Shown piece by piece: positions 62,287 to 64,000 of a DNA stretch of 64,000 nt. Where the stretch lies: NCBI GenBank assembly GCA_036771835.1, contig DAIPGN010000006.1:61260-125259 (forward strand), read 5' to 3'. The notes beneath the pieces are model-generated. The model searched no databases. It saw only the letters and a list, made by a program, of their open reading frames with translations, and was not told where the DNA came from. Both the position numbers and the translations under genes were made by a program. This stretch comes from UBA4877 sp002399285. GTDB taxonomy: Bacteria > Bacillota > Thermoanaerobacteria > Thermoanaerobacterales > UBA4877. Numbering within the stretch: position 1 is the first letter of the stretch; each line of letters starts with the position of its first letter.

Positions 62287-63753
62287 TTATGACTCACTCC
62301 ATTCAACGCTGTAATTAGGCGCTTCTCTCGTAATTATTACATCATGCGGATGACTTTCCCTCAGACCTGCAGACGTGATCCTCACAAATTTCCCGTCTTT
62401 TTTCAGAGTATCTATATCCTTTGCGCCGCAATATCCCATACCCGATCTGACTCCGCCTGCCAATTGATATATTATATCCTTCAGAGTACCCTTATACGGC
62501 ACTCTTCCTTCTATACCCTCAGGAACATATTTATTGGATTCTTCCTGAAAATAGCGGTCGCTGCTTCCGGACTTCATCGCGGATATGGATCCCATTCCCC
62601 TGTATGTCTTAAATCTTCTGCCCTGGTATATTTCCAGCTGACCCGGGCTCTCCTCCGCACCGGCAAACATACTTCCGATCATAACTACGCTGGCTCCCGC
62701 AGCAATGGCCTTGGTAATATCTCCGGAGTACTTTATCCCACCGTCCGCAATTATAGGTATATTATGTTTATCCGCTTCCTCGGCGCAGTCCATAACCGCC
62801 GTTATCTGCGGCACCCCCACGCCGGCTATTACTCTGGTGGTGCATATGGAACCCGGTCCTATGCCGACCTTCACGGCACAGGCTCCGGCTTCTATCAGAT
62901 CTCTGGTAGCGTCGGCAGTGGCCACGTTGCCTGCTATAAATTCAATGTCGGGAAACAATTCTTTAGCCTTCCTTAGTGTTTCTATCACCTTATACGAATG
63001 ACCATGAGCCGTATCTATAACAATTGCGTCGACATGTGCATCATGCAAGGCTTTTATTCTGTCCATGGTATCTTTTGCGGTCCCTACCGCAGCGCCCACC
63101 AGCAGCCTGCCCCTGTCGTCTTTTGCAGAATTCGGATACTGTATGGTCTTTTCAATGTCCTTTATAGTGATCAGTCCACGCAGATAACCATCAGAATCCA
63201 CTAAGGGAAGTTTTTCGATCTTATGCATCTTTAAAATCTTCTGAGCATCGCTCAGTGTAGTTCCTATATGTGCAGTCACCAGATTTTCCTTAGTCATGAC
63301 CTCGGAAATAGTTTTTAAATAGTCATTTTCAAATCTGATATCCCTGTTCGTTATGATCCCTACCAGTTTGCCCTTTACAGTTACCGGCACCCCGGAAATA
63401 TGATATCTTTCCATGACCTCCAGCACATCGCTTATGGTGTTTTCAGGCGCAAGAGAGATAGGATCGACTATGACCCCGTTTTCGGATCTTTTGACTCTGT
63501 CGACCTCCATGGCCTGTTCCTCTATACTCATGTTTTTGTGAATAATACCCATGCCGCCCTCTCTGGCCATTGCTATTGCCAGTTCGGCCTCAGTTACGGT
63601 ATCCATAGCCGCACTCAGGATAGGCATATTGAGCTTTATTCTCTCGGTCAGCTTCGTAGCAAGGCTTACATCCTTTGGCAATACTTCTGATTTAGCGGGA
63701 ATCAGCAAAACATCATCAAATGTCAAGCCTTCTTTAATTACTTTATTATACAT
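62287..63753 (-). CDS. guaB: IMP dehydrogenase
   Basis: Protein of 488 residues. The barrel is interrupted by two CBS domains (about 95-205). Catalytic Cys304 is in GIGPGSICTTRVIAGVGVPQ; GGIKYSGDITKAIAAGA, GMGSISAMKSG and YVPEGIEGRVPYKG (flap) are present. It oxidises IMP to XMP with NAD. GAGGTGAAG precedes the ATG, and an own promoter lies 130 bases upstream. Confidence 0.98.
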   Translation of the reverse strand: MYNKVIKEGLTFDDVLLIPAKSEVLPKDVSLATKLTERIKLNMPILSAAMDTVTEAELAIAMAREGGMGIIHKNMSIEEQAMEVDRVKRSENGVIVDPISLAPENTISDVLEVMERYHISGVPVTVKGKLVGIITNRDIRFENDYLKTISEVMTKENLVTAHIGTTLSDAQKILKMHKIEKLPLVDSDGYLRGLITIKDIEKTIQYPNSAKDDRGRLLVGAAVGTAKDTMDRIKALHDAHVDAIVIDTAHGHSYKVIETLRKAKELFPDIEFIAGNVATADATRDLIEAGACAVKVGIGPGSICTTRVIAGVGVPQITAVMDCAEEADKHNIPIIADGGIKYSGDITKAIAAGASVVMIGSMFAGAEESPGQLEIYQGRRFKTYRGMGSISAMKSGSSDRYFQEESNKYVPEGIEGRVPYKGTLKDIIYQLAGGVRSGMGYCGAKDIDTLKKDGKFVRITSAGLRESHPHDVIITREAPNYSVEWSES

Positions 63754-63773
63754 ATCTTCACCTCATTTTGTAT

Positions 63774-63839
63774 GCAAAGTCTTTTTAAAAACCCCGAAAC
63801 GCTCCCGTCAATATTTCAAGATCATACAGGAAGCTTTGC
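63774..63839 (-). promoter_or_regulatory. Structured leader of guaB closed by a short stem
   Basis: In the guaB leader GCAAAG (63839-63834) pairs with CTTTGC (63779-63774), enclosing about 54 bases. It is not a recognised purine riboswitch. It could be a simple leader fold. Confidence 0.3.
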
Positions 63840-63883
63840 CTTATATAAATACAAATATTTACATTAAAATTAAGTTTGAATAC

Positions 63884-63913
63884 AATATATCAGATTTCGA
63901 CATATCCTGTCAA
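63884..63913 (-). promoter_or_regulatory. Promoter of guaB
   Basis: Minus strand TTGACA (63913-63908), 18-base spacer, TATATT (63889-63884). Confidence 0.65.
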
Positions 63914-63921
63914 CAGAATAT

Positions 63922-63945
63922 AAAAAAAGCAGGGATATTCTCCCT
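63922..63945 (-). terminator. Intrinsic terminator at the right edge
   Basis: Minus-strand stem AGGGA-GAATA-TCCCT followed by GCTTTTTTT. It ends transcripts entering from beyond 64000. The upstream CTCCC (about 63952-63960) could pair with GGGAG instead, so an attenuator is possible. Confidence 0.55.
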
Positions 63946-64000
63946 CCTGAGTTTGGGAGTTAACAGTCAAAGTAAGAGCCCAGTAGCTATTGCAGTTACT

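Noticed and set aside
63754..63890. Purine riboswitch before guaB
   Set aside because: The conserved three-way junction sequence is absent.

Overview
The window reads as the chromosome of an anaerobic, spore-forming, flagellated member of the Clostridia (Firmicutes). Support comes from a GerAB-type germination permease, the HPr kinase and RapZ/YvcK/MurB genes, the FtsEX/CtpA wall genes, the Bacillus-like comF-yvyF-flgM-flgN-flgK-flgL-fliW-csrA flagellar order, and anaerobe enzymes (2-oxoacid:ferredoxin oxidoreductase, flavodiiron protein, acyl-CoA dehydratase activase family). I cannot name the genus. Most genes lie on the minus strand. No rRNA, tRNA, CRISPR array, phage or transposase gene was seen.

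Layout. 1-2938: acyl-CoA dehydratase activase (cut by the left edge) and two DUF2229-type partners. 3131-6169: yvcK, rapZ, murB. 6315-9283: a copper module (zinc ribbon, CopA, CopZ) with two CsoR-like operators. 9403-10704: orphan solute-binding protein. 10811-28079: a long housekeeping run: PGI/PMI, hprK, uvrC, a class B PBP, an FtsW/RodA protein, an FHA protein, uvrA, uvrB, a PDZ protein, ctpA, an M23 hydrolase, ftsX, ftsE. 28274-33574: accessory region with a germination permease, two tandem FAD oxidoreductases, small membrane and ferritin-like proteins, a probably frameshifted flavin-binding protein, and crcB under a fluoride riboswitch. 33802-41723: coaX, a NylC-like P1 peptidase, lysA, ctc, mogA, an FtsA-like protein, malic enzyme. 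41863-49516: korBA, an AarF/UbiB kinase, aroB, tryptophanase, a PrcB-like protein. 49628-59373: flavodiiron protein, thioesterase, csrA, a FliW fusion, flgL, flgK, flgN, flgM, yvyF, comF, recD2. 59469-63753: two flavoproteins, guaA, guaB.

Most notable points. (1) The gene at the fliW position encodes FliW fused in frame to a complete nicotinamidase-like cysteine hydrolase. (2) Downstream of csrA, the thioesterase GTG start and Shine-Dalgarno sit in a perfect 12-bp hairpin whose loop carries two GGA motifs, a good candidate CsrA target. (3) A five-gene accessory cluster joins two GGR-like FAD oxidoreductases to a ferritin-like protein, a membrane protein and a 28-residue micro-protein. (4) A small palindromic repeat family has three copies, one inside the loop of a terminator and one flanked by 23-bp direct repeats.
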